From Epithemia pelagica (taxonomy: Eukaryota > Bacillariophyta > Bacillariophyceae > Surirellales > Surirellaceae), in contig OX337232.1 in the NCBI GenBank assembly GCA_946965045.2, positions 1,364,001 through 1,428,000 of the forward strand: DNA of 64,000 nucleotides, in the 5' to 3' direction. Shown piece after piece: positions 42,536-53,500 of this stretch. Position 1 is the first letter of the stretch. Each line of letters starts with the position of its first letter. Below the pieces are notes generated by a model. It had not been told where the DNA came from, made no database searches, and was given only the letters and a program-made list of their open reading frames with translations. Position numbers and translations under genes: made by a program.

Positions 42536-45500
42536 CTAGCCTGGCCCGCTGGGTATTTTGGATACGGCTGTTGTATTCTCTGTTGCGCAAAGTGTTGAGA
42601 TTTGTTTGTTCAAGTGTGTGGCTAAAGAGGAAACGATTGCATGTGAGAGGGAAGCTTTGGCGAAATGGCCAATGGAGTTGATATATGCTTCTGGAAAAGA
42701 AAAGCCTGGAGTCCTGGTTGTGGCTTTTGCGGCAAGATTGCCTGGGAGGTCTTGGAGATTTTGGTACAGAGCGAAAGAGGCTGGATGTTTTTTGGATCTT
42801 GATGGGTTGCGTCCAAAGTGGTCATCGGTCCAAGCAGGAGGAACCGCAGAGGAGAATGGGTGTGGGAGGTCGTCTGGGTGGAACAAGATAGAGTGTGCAA
42901 AAGAGCCCAGGGAGCCCAAGTGATCAATGGTGAAAGGAAGAAGATAGATTCCGTTTTGGAGGAGGTGCACGGCGGTGTCATTGTCCCGACAGAACTTGGA
43001 TCGCGCGGATTCCTGATGCGGCCTCGAAGCAGCAGAGGCAAGGGCGGTATGGTCGGCCGGGTCAGGAAGTGGCGTTCTGGTCGGAGGAGGGGGGATGGTG
43101 ACATCCAGAGCGACGTAGTCGAAGGCCTCGTTCTTGTAGGGTTGACGTAACAATAAACCAACGTCGACGGGTCTGATGTTGCGTGAATGTTGTGGTGTGA
43201 GACCCGGTGGTTCGATGTGAACGTCTTGATGGTCTTCTACGAGGCCCACTTGTGGGGCCAAATGTTGCAACACGTCAAATACGGCGTCTCGGATGGTGTT
43301 AGAGAGGGCCGTTTTGTGGGCGGCCGTGCACGAGAACAGATGGTCGCCTTTGGGGTCTAACAAAGGTGCGGCGGTGCAGTGGCATTTACGGTGACGGAGG
43401 GAGTCCGGCAGGACTGGGAGTCGGAGTTTTCGCTTGATGGCGGTGGAAAAGGTAGCATTGTCGAGGCGGAAGGCTTCGGCTGGTCTGGGTAGGTGCAGCG
43501 CCAGGCTTGTGAGAGGGGACAAGGCAGAAGGGAGGGACGGCCGCGTACTCGCTGGTGTGGCTTCAATCAACGCCGGGACAGTGTGCTCGACTAATGTGTG
43601 GTGGAGGAGGTGGCGATGGGTGGCACGGTCGAAGCGTGTTGGATTGGTGATAGCTTCGGAGGCAAATTCGTTGGCAAACAGGGCCAAAGATCGACGGTAA
43701 GTCACGAGCCAGGGGAGTTCGCTATGCTCCCAGTCTGACCAAAAGTGTTTGTGTGGGTTAGGTACTGGTGTGTCCCTGGAGGCCGCTAAACGAATGGTTC
43801 TGGCTGTCTGGGTTATGAGGGACGGGCGGGCTGCGGCCGAGGCATGGGTGTATCCCAGTCCGCCGAGACGATTCGGCAAAGTCGCGATGAGGGTGGCCGT
43901 GTTGGTAATGCTGGTCGTTGGGAGGGCTGTGACGAGGGCGAGGAACTTGGTGACAAGGAGTTGGGTGGCCTGTGTTGTGGGGCTGTCCCAGCTTGTGGTG
44001 GTTGCTTGTGTGTCGGGGTGGGCGAGGACAAGGTCCGAGGGAAGAGGTGCAGGATGGAGGGCACCACCGAGTAGCGGAAAAGGTGGCTACGCGTTTGGAG
44101 GTCTGGAAGGGACGAGAGAAGTTCCATCTTGGCGGCAATGGCGGTGAGTCTGAGGTTGATGAACTGGCGAGCGAAGTCCTTGGAGTCAATTGGCTGGCCC
44201 AGGAACCGCGTGCCTCCTGTGATTTCCCTGCGTTCGGGGTGTTGTGGGTCCAACATGGTGAGGGCCTTTCGCAGGTATTGGCTGTTTTCGGTAGGGAGGG
44301 AGTCGATCGGGGAAATGCCTGTTGTTGTTGTGAGGATGAGTGTCTTTTGCTTGTTGAGGTCGATCCCCAGCGGTCGCCCGAGTTCCTCAAACCGGTGGAT
44401 AAACCAAGGGAGGTCTTCATGGGGGAGGCAGATGGACGTGTCGTCCATGATCGAAGCCGTGTGTGCCTGACCTCCCTTTCCATCGTCGTGTGTGTTGCCC
44501 GCCTTGAGTCTTTCTGCTGCCCGCTGCCGTTGTTTGTCGTTGAGTGTGGAGGTGAGGGCTTCTAAGACGAGGAAGGAGAAAAGGGGGCTCAGGGGGCAGC
44601 CCTGGGGGAAACCCTCTGTCTGCATCAGTTTGTCTGGGTCGTTGTTGTCATTGAAATACCAAGAGGGGGTTGCTGCTTGTGTCAGCATGTCGAAGAGTGG
44701 GATGAGCGGGGCAGTGGCGTCGTGTTTAAGCAGAATCTTCCGTGCCTCCGTTCTCGATGTGTTGTTGAACATGTTGTGGAGGTCAAGGAGGATGAGCGCT
44801 CTCGTTGGTGTTGGTGGTTTGATAATGTGTTTGTGGACTGCTGCCGTTGTTGTGTGGGCGACGAAATCGATTCCGCCTTCAACTTGTATTCCGTATTGTC
44901 CCCCTGCGACCAGCAGCGGGCGGACGGTCTCGGAGACGTGGACGAGAGCGACTTTGGCTGTGAGTCGTCGCAGTGCCGTGCCAATCCCAATGGGTCTCAG
45001 CCGTTCCAGGTTCTCGGGGTCCTTGTGAAGGGCCAAAAAGTAGTTGCTTCCGAGGATGGAGTGCACGGCGGGGGGAAGCTGCGCCGTGACCAGGAGTTGG
45101 AGAAGTTGTTGCATGTTGTTAAAGTATGGCCGTGTTGAGTTGGGCGCTCTCGTTGTTCTGTGCAAGGCCATGGAAACTAGTGCATCAGTGCATGATGCGG
45201 AAGGGCCGGAGGCTGTGCCCGTCTTCATCTGTCTGAGGGCCAGCTCAAACTGCCCACTATCCAGTTGCATGAATTGGCGTGGGGGTGGTGGATGGTGGAG
45301 ATGGCCTTGGTGTCTGGTCGTTTGTGGAGGGTCGCGCCTGGGGGGAAAGAGGTCCTTTCTGATTTTCTCAATTCGCTGTGGGGTCAAGGTTGCTGTTGGC
45401 ATTTTGGTAGTGAGGCGGTTGAAAGCGGTGGAATAGTTTCCCGCGTCCGCTGCTCGTTGTGCTGCTGCTACTCGACCTTGTGGGATCGGAGTCGTTGCCT

Positions 45501-46272
45501 GGGAGTTGTTGGAGGGGGTTGGTTGGGGACGGTTGTTGGAGTTTTGGTTTGTTGTTGTTTGGTGGCTGTGCTGGGTGGAGTCTTGGTTGGAGTTCCAGAT
45601 GGATTCGTAGAGGTCCCTGATCTTGCCTTTTTTGATCAGCTGGTGTCGTGCTCTAAGTGCATCTGATGGTCTCTTGTGGCCGGTCATGGACGTGGGTGCG
45701 AGCAGGAGTGGCTCGAGTATCAGTATCAGTTTCCAAAATGGGGTGGCGTCTGTTTGGCATGGGTGTGGCCTTGTGTCTCTTTTGGTGTCTTCCCTCAGTG
45801 GTGGGGTGGCTTCCAGAATCCAGTTGACGGTGTTGTTATACGCTACAAAGTATTCTTTTCTCAGAGGATGCTTGAGTTTGTGCCAAATTGTTCTGCAAAT
45901 GGGTGGCGGGGTGATGTTGAGTCCGTGGAGGAACTCGATGGATTCTTTCCAGTTGGCTTTGATGGTGTCGTCGGCGTGGCGGTACGTGTTTAGAACTAGT
46001 TGTAAATTGGTGATTGTCCTAGTATGTTTATTGTCTTGGTGGTTCTTGAGGTGCCCTTGCGACGTGTAGATAGTGCTCGGTTTATTGCACTGTAGGCATA
46101 CGTGCATTCCGTGTCGTCGGCAGAATTCTTCGTCCATGTGGGAGTGAATGAGATGCTGTTTTAGTTGGTGAACGGTGTCTTTTTGGTTGTTTTTTTGGTT
46201 GGGGTTGGGTGTTGACTTCCAGTCGCAATTTGGGACCGGACAGCGTTTGATTGGCTTGGTTGTGGTACTCAT
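42536..46272 (-). pseudogene. ORF2: zinc-finger / reverse transcriptase / restriction-like endonuclease, one frameshift
   Basis: About 1,240 codons. Residues 10-80 carry C2H2-type fingers (CPVPNCDW...HLIHSH, VCLQCNK...HLKNHQDNKH). The reverse transcriptase begins near 425 (LRPIGIGTALRRL). Motif A is LDLHNMFNN, B is GFPQGCPLSPLFS, and the catalytic motif C is IMDDTS in place of the usual F/Y-A-D-D. Near 44035-44050 one base is lost or two gained; translation then resumes in another frame (LPNRLGGLGYT). A knuckle (CHC...DHLFSC; plus strand about 43350-43390) and an endonuclease signature (RPVDVGLLL, DYVALDVTI) follow. The protein would nick the target and copy RNA by target-primed reverse transcription. 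The frameshift makes this copy a probable pseudogene. Confidence 0.8.
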
Positions 46273-47924
46273 TTGGCCCCTTGGCCCTGTGTTTCATGCT
46301 GGTCCACATGGCCGGGGCGGGGGCCGGCGACGCGGGAATTGGGCGGCCGTTTCTGTTTTACGAGCCGCTCCGCAAATTCCCAGGCGTCTTGCGCGTCGGT
46401 GTCCGTCGAAAAGGACTGTATTTTTTCGATGTATTCTTCAATTGCCGGGAGCTGGGCGCTGTTGTGGTGGTGGACGAACGCTGTGATCTGGTGGAGCTCT
46501 TCGGACGTGTTTTGTGAAGGATTGTTTGTTGGGTTTTCGTTGTCTGGTTGGAGGAGGGGGTGGGATCTGTCTGATTCGGACATATTGTCCCATTCGTCTA
46601 AATCTTCTTCGTTCATCTCGACGTCGTTCGGGTTTCCTCCGTGATACCGGTCGGTCTCTTCGTTGTAAGAGTCTTCCGGTCGTTCCCCGAGGATGGAGTA
46701 TCTGTTCGTGGACGAAAGGGTGGAGAAAGTGTTTTGGCTGTCTGCTGTGACTTCGTAGTCTGCTGGTTGGTTGTATCTGGTGTCGATGAGGCGGGCGGCG
46801 GTTTCGGCTACCGTCGTCCAATTGGAGTTGTCGTCGTATGGGTCGCTGTCGTTTTCGTGGTCGTTGTTTGTTGGTGTATCGTTGGATGGTGCTGCACGCT
46901 TTCTCGGAGGAGGGGTTGTTGGTGTGGTGGATCTCGGCCGTGTGGGTGTTGTTGTTGTTGTAGTGCTGTCTCCGGTATGCTGGTTTCGTTGAGTGATTCG
47001 GCGGGTGAGATCGAGGAGCCGTGAAGTATGTGTGGCCTGTTGGTGTGTTTGATCGTTGTTGTTGTGTTCCTGGCCTGGGGCTGGTGGTGCCGCTGCTGCT
47101 GCCGCCATGGTGGGGCAAAGGATGTTTGTTGGAAACCCCGGGCAATTTCTAATGGTTGTTGCGTTCAGGTGGTGGGTGTCTGGTGTACGGAGCAGATGCA
47201 GGTAGTATGCAACTGGTTCCGGGTCGTGGTGGCAAAATTCAGGATAGGCTGCCTGGTAGTGTGGGATCTCGGTGAGTTGGTCCCATTCGTCCTCTGTGGC
47301 CAAGTCGTTCAGTGGGTGGAGGCGGATTCTGACACTTGCCCCGAAATGTTGGTCGAGGTCTTTGAGCGCCTCGAGGGTGGTGGTTCTGGTTTGTTGGTTC
47401 TACGGGATGGGAAGCACTTGCAATGCGTTTTCTCGCCAAGTGATTTCGTTTCCCTTGGCGGCCTGGTGGAAGGCGTTGTAGGCGCGGAGGAATATTTTGA
47501 AGTTGTGCCTCGATGACGCGGAGAAGTAGATGACTGGCACCTGGCCTCGTTGTTTGTTGCGAAGGTCTCCGCTAAAGGTGCCGTCTCTGCAGCCGAAATG
47601 TTGGCTAAAATCGTCGAACAATTGGAATTGGCTGGGGAGGTGGCCGAAGAGGTGATCGTGGATGGTGGTGGATAGGTCGAGGTATCCTCGGCAGTGTTTC
47701 ACTGCGATTGCCGGAATTCCTGCTATAATTCCTTGTGTCGTAGAGCTGCGGTTGTTGCATGCAGGGATGTAGATCTCTAACTCCCTAAAACGGGGGTTGA
47801 CGGTCGGGTTTGATTGCTGTGCTCCATGGCGTAAGATCCATTGCGCACCGTGTCCGTCGTTGCAAAAATCGTCGCGGTGGTGTTTGTGCCACATTTGTGT
47901 GGCGAATCGTAGGGCTTGTTCCAA
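46269..47924 (-). pseudogene. ORF1 gag-like protein with an internal TAG stop
   Basis: A continuous frame of 551 codons broken only by TAG at 47400-47402. Upstream of the stop lie 174 codons; downstream 376. The frame stays open a few dozen codons beyond 47924 with no ATG, so the true 5' end is missing or lies elsewhere. The protein is Thr/Pro/Asn/Gln-rich in the middle (poly-Thr, poly-Ala) and acidic towards the end, with no recognised RNA-binding finger. Its stop codon overlaps the ORF2 start as ATGA, an arrangement used for coupled reinitiation in some non-LTR elements. The TAG is either a disabling mutation or, less likely, a readthrough site. Confidence 0.7.
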
Positions 47925-48136
47925 GTAATTCTCCGTATCGAAGGCGTCGTTTGCCGGTGCCGGGCGCAGGGTGAGGTGGAAGGACGAACTGTGGCCGCGT
48001 TGTCCTTTTATTATATATTATATTTTAGTCTGTGCGCCCCCCCAATTCTCAATGGTCAGTCATTTTACCCCGTCTTGCTGGTGATTAACTTCCGCAATTT
48101 ACGGTCGTAGTACGAATCGAAAATCGAAACAACAGC

Positions 48137-48145
48137 AGCAACCAA
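48137..48145. repeat. Target-site duplication, left copy
   Basis: AGCAACCAA directly outside the left terminal repeat, identical to 55951-55959. Confidence 0.9.
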
Positions 48146-48222
48146 TACCCCCAAGCAGGGGTGAGAATCAGGTGGTCTGTCCGTCAGTCGTCAAGGAGAA
48201 ATCTATTCTCACCCCCATGGCG
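48146..48222. repeat. Left terminal inverted repeat
   Basis: About 77 bp; 24 outer and 28 inner bases match the right arm exactly. Contains GGGGTGAGAAT at 48158-48168 and its inverse at 48205-48215. Confidence 0.92.
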
Positions 48223-48459
48223 CGAGGGTCAAAATTTGGCGATTTCCCGAGGCTGATACAAAATCCATTGCACCTCAACGCATCCACCACGAGGCCAAAC
48301 GTGTGAGGTCCATTGCATCGGCCATTGACCTTTCTTCACCGCACCTTTTGTCCCAACCTTCTCCTCTCACTATTGGAAGGCCCTCCTCTGTCCCACTCCC
48401 GTCCAAACGTCGTCGTTACATCTTGAGAACCCCCAAACGCCAACCACATTTCCACCACC

Positions 48460-50508
48460 ATGAATGGAGATGATGACCAAGCCCATTACACCCAAGAACC
48501 ACCTTACCTCTCCTTCCGACCACCCACGAGAACATCTAGTACCCTCCCCAACCTGTCACCTGAGGAACAATCACTGGAAGAGGCCATCACACTTTCATTT
48601 AGTGATTGGCATGGGAAGACTGCGCGCCCCTGGCAAGTAAAAGCATGCAGAGAAGTCCTTCATCGCCATATTGACCATCCTTCCAATGGTATATTGCGTC
48701 CCCTTCTTCTCGTCCGATCCACTGGTGGCGGCAAATCGGCTGTGCGAGACGTCTCAGGCTTTCTTTGCGGCGGTATAACGTTGACAGTGGTCCCTCTTCT
48801 AAGCTTAGCAGCGGACCAAACGTTGAAATTGGAACAATTATCCATGGACATGCAACTGTTCAACCGCTTGCATGTCTTCAACCTTGACCTCGTCCGATCC
48901 TCTGCACTCAATGAACAGTTGCGCAAGAAGCTCGAGTCTCTACCCGCGGACGAGTCCTCCACCACAACCGTCTCTCTTTTCACCTCACCACAGAAAATAA
49001 CAACTGATCCTGATTGGCAAAAGACCATTGCCACTTGTTGCCAGAATGGAACCCTTCGCCTCCTTGCTGTCGATGAGTCTCACCTTTATGCATGTCACGG
49101 AATGGAGTTCCGAGAAGAATTTGGCCATCTTCGACGATGTCTTTTCCGCATCGCAGAAAAGCACAGTAAGCACCCCATCCCAGTGCTCTTTATGACTGCT
49201 ACTCCATCCATAGCGATGATCAATGATTTACAACAATTAACGGGTTTATCATTTCACCCACGAGACGATCTTGTTTGGCCATGCTCTCATTCCGGCGTCG
49301 AGCGTCGCAACATTTACCTTGAGCTGACGGTCAGGGACAAACCATTCCGACGCATCAAAGCAGACCTAACCAAAACATGCAAGAGGAAGGGAGGTCGCAA
49401 GATGATTGTATATTCCAATTCACGGAAGGCAATTATCAACTTGCATTCAAAGTGTCGCCAGCACTTGAACGTGTTGGGTATTCAGAAAGATCTGCTCCTT
49501 GTTCATGGGAACATGTTCAGGGAGCAGAAATTTCATCACACCGAACTGTTTTCAGGCCAGCCCCTATTGGACGAATGCCCTACAACCCGAATGGTCATGC
49601 GATTTGACCCTGTTGCCTACTTTGCTACTGCTGGAACAAGTAGTTCCGGATTGGATTGCGCAGAAGTGGATAAGGTAATTTTCCAGGGATTTCCTTCAAG
49701 TATAGAAGACCTTCTACAGTGCTCTGGACGCTGTGGCCGTAACGTCGACGCTCACCCCAGTACCTCTTCCTTCTGTGTAATCTTGTCTCTGAGCAGTCTC
49801 GTTGCATTAATGACTCGTATTTTTATCCTTCCCAAAATTGAGGAATCTCGAGCAACACAGGACATTGAGGGACAATCAGCCAACGATTCAATACAACAAG
49901 ACAACCGTACTACTGCTGCCCAAGCGACAACCCTTGGACGCACTGAATTGGCTGAGCGCCAGTGGAAGAATGTCGTGCAAGTTGCGTCTTTACTTTGTCT
50001 TGACAACGGCCGCTGTATACACATGCAATTGGAGGAACTAATGCTGCACCCCCATACCTCTACAATTTGTGACTTGCCCACGTCCTGTGGCAATGCATGT
50101 TGGCGCTGTTTGCCGTCTGCCGTATCCACGCCATTTGACGCACCCATTGACAAGGATCGATTCAAGGACTATTTGATTGCAATTTTCATTACTGAGAAGC
50201 TAGTTCCTTCCAAGCTTTCTCTTCATCGAGACTGCTTCTTGAACGAACTCCTTGGGTTTGAGACAATGGGACCGAATGGCAAGCCTGTTGCCATCTTCCA
50301 CAAAGCTGTGTTCGGTGTCAAGGCACAACAAACAGCTCGTCCACGTGCCAAAGCCTTGTTAGTGAAATGTTTTGCCGCTGGGATTTTGGAGCCAGAGGTG
50401 GATGGCTTCCAACTTCGAGTAAAACTTGGACACCGTCCCAATGGAAATCCTGTGCTCAATGACGACAAGGCGTGGGACGGGTTCAAATTGAAAAAATTTA
50501 GTACGTAA
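48460..50508 (+). CDS. RecQ-like superfamily 2 helicase of the transposon
   Basis: A 682-residue ATP-dependent DNA helicase. Walker A is STGGGKS (near 88), preceded by a WQVKACREVL Q-motif-like block. Motif II is DESH (near 203, in place of DEAH/DExH), motif III MTATPS (near 245), and motif VI QCSGRCGR (near 419). A Cys-rich segment near 515-552 (CLDNGRC, then CGNACWRC) matches the position of the RecQ zinc-binding domain. The last ~120 residues are not recognised. The gene lies wholly inside the 7.8-kb transposon and is transcribed towards the large protein, so it probably works in transposition, for instance in end unwinding or copy-type replication. No intron or break is visible. Confidence 0.88.
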   Translation: MNGDDDQAHYTQEPPYLSFRPPTRTSSTLPNLSPEEQSLEEAITLSFSDWHGKTARPWQVKACREVLHRHIDHPSNGILRPLLLVRSTGGGKSAVRDVSGFLCGGITLTVVPLLSLAADQTLKLEQLSMDMQLFNRLHVFNLDLVRSSALNEQLRKKLESLPADESSTTTVSLFTSPQKITTDPDWQKTIATCCQNGTLRLLAVDESHLYACHGMEFREEFGHLRRCLFRIAEKHSKHPIPVLFMTATPSIAMINDLQQLTGLSFHPRDDLVWPCSHSGVERRNIYLELTVRDKPFRRIKADLTKTCKRKGGRKMIVYSNSRKAIINLHSKCRQHLNVLGIQKDLLLVHGNMFREQKFHHTELFSGQPLLDECPTTRMVMRFDPVAYFATAGTSSSGLDCAEVDKVIFQGFPSSIEDLLQCSGRCGRNVDAHPSTSSFCVILSLSSLVALMTRIFILPKIEESRATQDIEGQSANDSIQQDNRTTAAQATTLGRTELAERQWKNVVQVASLLCLDNGRCIHMQLEELMLHPHTSTICDLPTSCGNACWRCLPSAVSTPFDAPIDKDRFKDYLIAIFITEKLVPSKLSLHRDCFLNELLGFETMGPNGKPVAIFHKAVFGVKAQQTARPRAKALLVKCFAAGILEPEVDGFQLRVKLGHRPNGNPVLNDDKAWDGFKLKKFST

Positions 50509-50530
50509 TGAAATATTAAATGAATACTTA

Positions 50531-53500
50531 TCAATGATCCTTCTGACAGTCGAATTTGTATTTCTTAAAAATATTCACTGACCGATCCAATCGATTTCCA
50601 ACCAATGTTCCGCTGTCACTACGATTACTCCATCCAAGCCCTGGTCCCTCCTTTTCCATGTCTTCCAGTCTGGCAAAGAGCTTGTACCGTAGGAAATGGT
50701 GCTCCCTCTCTTTTCTAGCCGCTTCCCACTCTTTGCCAGCAATAACATTCTTTTCTCCCATCTCTTCAAGGGCAACTGATTCCAAGTCCTTTGTTGCAAG
50801 CACGTTCAGTTCCACTATCTTCATCCCCTTTACTCTCTTCTTCTCTTGTAGAAGGCGATTGTCTGGTGGCATTGCTGTTTCGTTTTCCTCCTCCTTCTCA
50901 TTTACCTTGCATTTCTTTCCATTAGACCCATCATCTTCCCCTTCATCCTCTCCGTCTCCTTCGTCTACATCCTCTTCTCCATCCAATGCTTCAGTCTCGT
51001 TTGCTTCGTCTGCAAGAAAGTCTTCTACCTGGGTTTCGTCGAATTGAGTCTCTGGCTCGTCCACCTCCCCTGAGTTCACTCTCGTTATTCCCCTCTCCCC
51101 TTCGTCCTCATTATCATGTTCATCTTCGTCAATGGTTACGTTTGTTTCATTCCCCTCAGCAAAAGCTTCGTCTTCAATATCAATGACTGCAACATCATCA
51201 TCACTAAAATATGAACGATCCCCTGTTGACCCCTCATCATCTTGTTCTTTCATTGCCTCCGCTAGGTCAATTTCAGTTGTGTCATCCTCTCCTCCATCTT
51301 CAGCCAAGGCACTTCCTTTGCTGTGCTGCGAATCATCGTCCCTGTCACGTGCAGTTCCTGATGCAGACTTGGATGGGATCATGTTACTCACTTTCACCAT
51401 TACAAATTCATGAGTTGCGTCGTTCTCTACCCTTCCATTTCCACAACGATGATGCTTCTTCTGCACTTGGAGTTGTGTGGAATCAAGTGCCCGCCAAAAC
51501 ACGTTCTTATCCACAACAACATTGCTCTCATTACGAACCTCATGGCACTTCGCCTTGAGCAAGACCTCTGTAACCAAAACACGGTTTAGGCGATTGTTCG
51601 GAATGGTAGTAGTCTTGTTGCTTTGACAGGGATCCACCACCTGGTCTTTCTCTTTTGCTTCCTCATCATCAACTATGCCGGCGGACTCCATGAAACGTTC
51701 TGCAAGCTCGTACTCTCCATCACCTCGACCTCGAGTGTAGAATTGAACAAATTGCTTGGCCCGTTGACAAGCTGTCAACATCTGGGACACTCTTACAAAC
51801 GAAGCCTCCGTTCCGTTGTGATTCATACTCTTGAAGAATGGCATTAGCCGTTCCATGATCTGGTCAAGAGCGCTTTCTTTGGGATAAAGGGTGTACTTGT
51901 TGCTGCGAGCTTTTTGATGCTTCGTCCGGTTGATCCGTATTTGTTGCAATATAGAAATGGGAATCCGGTTGTAATAGAGCTCCATCAACCTCAACTGCGT
52001 GTTGAAAGAGTTTGTCTTTTTTGTTGCATAGAAAATTGGCAGATACTCTACTACAGCAGATTCCATTGCCAGGGCATCGCCTTGTTGCTCACCTTGGAGG
52101 AATGTCATGTACTTTCGTACAATGAGGAGGAAATTGCACAGATACCGATGTAGCCAATCTCGACTCTCCCTCACTTGTTTGTTGAGATAAAGCAAGTACT
52201 CCTTCGCCAAGTACACAGCTAGCAGCTCTTGTTTATTATGGTGAACATATTCATCAACTTTCTCTTCGCTCACACACCGCAAAATGAACACGTCTAGCAT
52301 GATGCGATCAACTTCTTCATAGACTAAGATTGCGAGACGATGTGCAAGTCGGTAGCTCTTGGAGACATCACCACCATCAATTCGCTTCCATTTGAGTCTA
52401 TGTTGCATGCACTGCAGAAATCCACCGTAGAAGAGACGGTAGATTGCGTCCAACATGTGGAAACGAACGTGCAGATCGCCATTGATAGGCACCACACGAT
52501 GTAGTACTTGCGAGATAGTAATGGCTTGTCGATAGGCCGTACGGAATGACGCCACTTTCGCATCCGTTATAGCCATCACGTCATCAAAGAACTGGAACAT
52601 CCGATCGATGGAGAGGCCATCTCCAACAACAAACAACCATTTATCCTCCCACTTTTGACCGTGGCGGTATAACTCATTTGTCTCATCCCATTGCAGAAGG
52701 CCATGCAAAACCATAAAGTCTAGGATTATGCCTGCAGCGCCTGTTTTTGTTGTTTCGTCCAGCACCGAAACGGGAAGGATTAGCAACTCGGCAACTGGTG
52801 GCGTATGCCGCCAAGTATGGACAACACGGATGGGAAACTGCCGGGCAACTTCGAATATGTTTGATTCTCGGTTCTTACGGAGACCACGCAAAGCGCTAGC
52901 AATATTGGCTCTTGCATGGTTGAGGGAGAATTCTGGTGGCTGTAGAGTGTAATCTACCTTGTATCCAGGACGCCGCTTTGTTGACAAGAAACGTTTCAGG
53001 TGCTGTATCTCTCGACACCAAGCAATAATTTGTTGATATATCCTCACCCGTGTACCGGAACAATCAAAAGGATTACCAGATGGCTCGGAGTCAACAGGAA
53101 ACTGATGTCGGAAGATAGAGTTCAGCGTATCAACCAAGCCAAATTGCAGGTCAGATGATTCAAAGGCCGGCATCTGATAGGCGCCTGGTATAGCTTGTTG
53201 GATGTAAGTTAATTTAGGCCGTTCCAAAAATGTGTAGACCCAAGATGGAAAGCGAGCAATGTACATAGACATGACAAACCGAGCAGTGACTCTTGTGTAC
53301 ATCGAACTCTGGCCTTGTTGGAAGGCAAGACGACGACCATCCTGCAGATTATCAAACACGCACAATAAACTTGTCACGTTCCGGAGTGCTTGTCGTACCC
53401 TGGTGTCGTAGGATTGTAGCCAGGGTTCTACCCGTCGTTCCATGGTGCGTTTGGAAACAGCAAGACCTATCCAGACTGGAATTTGCGTAGCGAACAACGG

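Larger units (their letters stand above)
42400..48060 (-). mobile_element. Degenerate non-LTR retrotransposon with restriction-like endonuclease
   Basis: A roughly 5.6-kb minus-strand element with ORF1 (46269 to ~47924 and beyond) and ORF2 (42536-46272) overlapping at ATGA. N-terminal C2H2 fingers, a central reverse transcriptase and a C-terminal Cys/His knuckle with restriction-like endonuclease place it with R2/R4/NeSL-like lineages rather than APE-type LINEs. The coding strand is rich in A and C, unlike the neighbouring host genes. One in-frame stop and one frameshift show it is inactive or carries sequence errors. The outer limits given are approximate. Confidence 0.8.

Noticed and set aside
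43972-45666. Several plus-strand frames of 100-200 codons inside the retroelement
   Set aside because: They are antisense to the recognised zinc-finger and reverse-transcriptase coding sequence.
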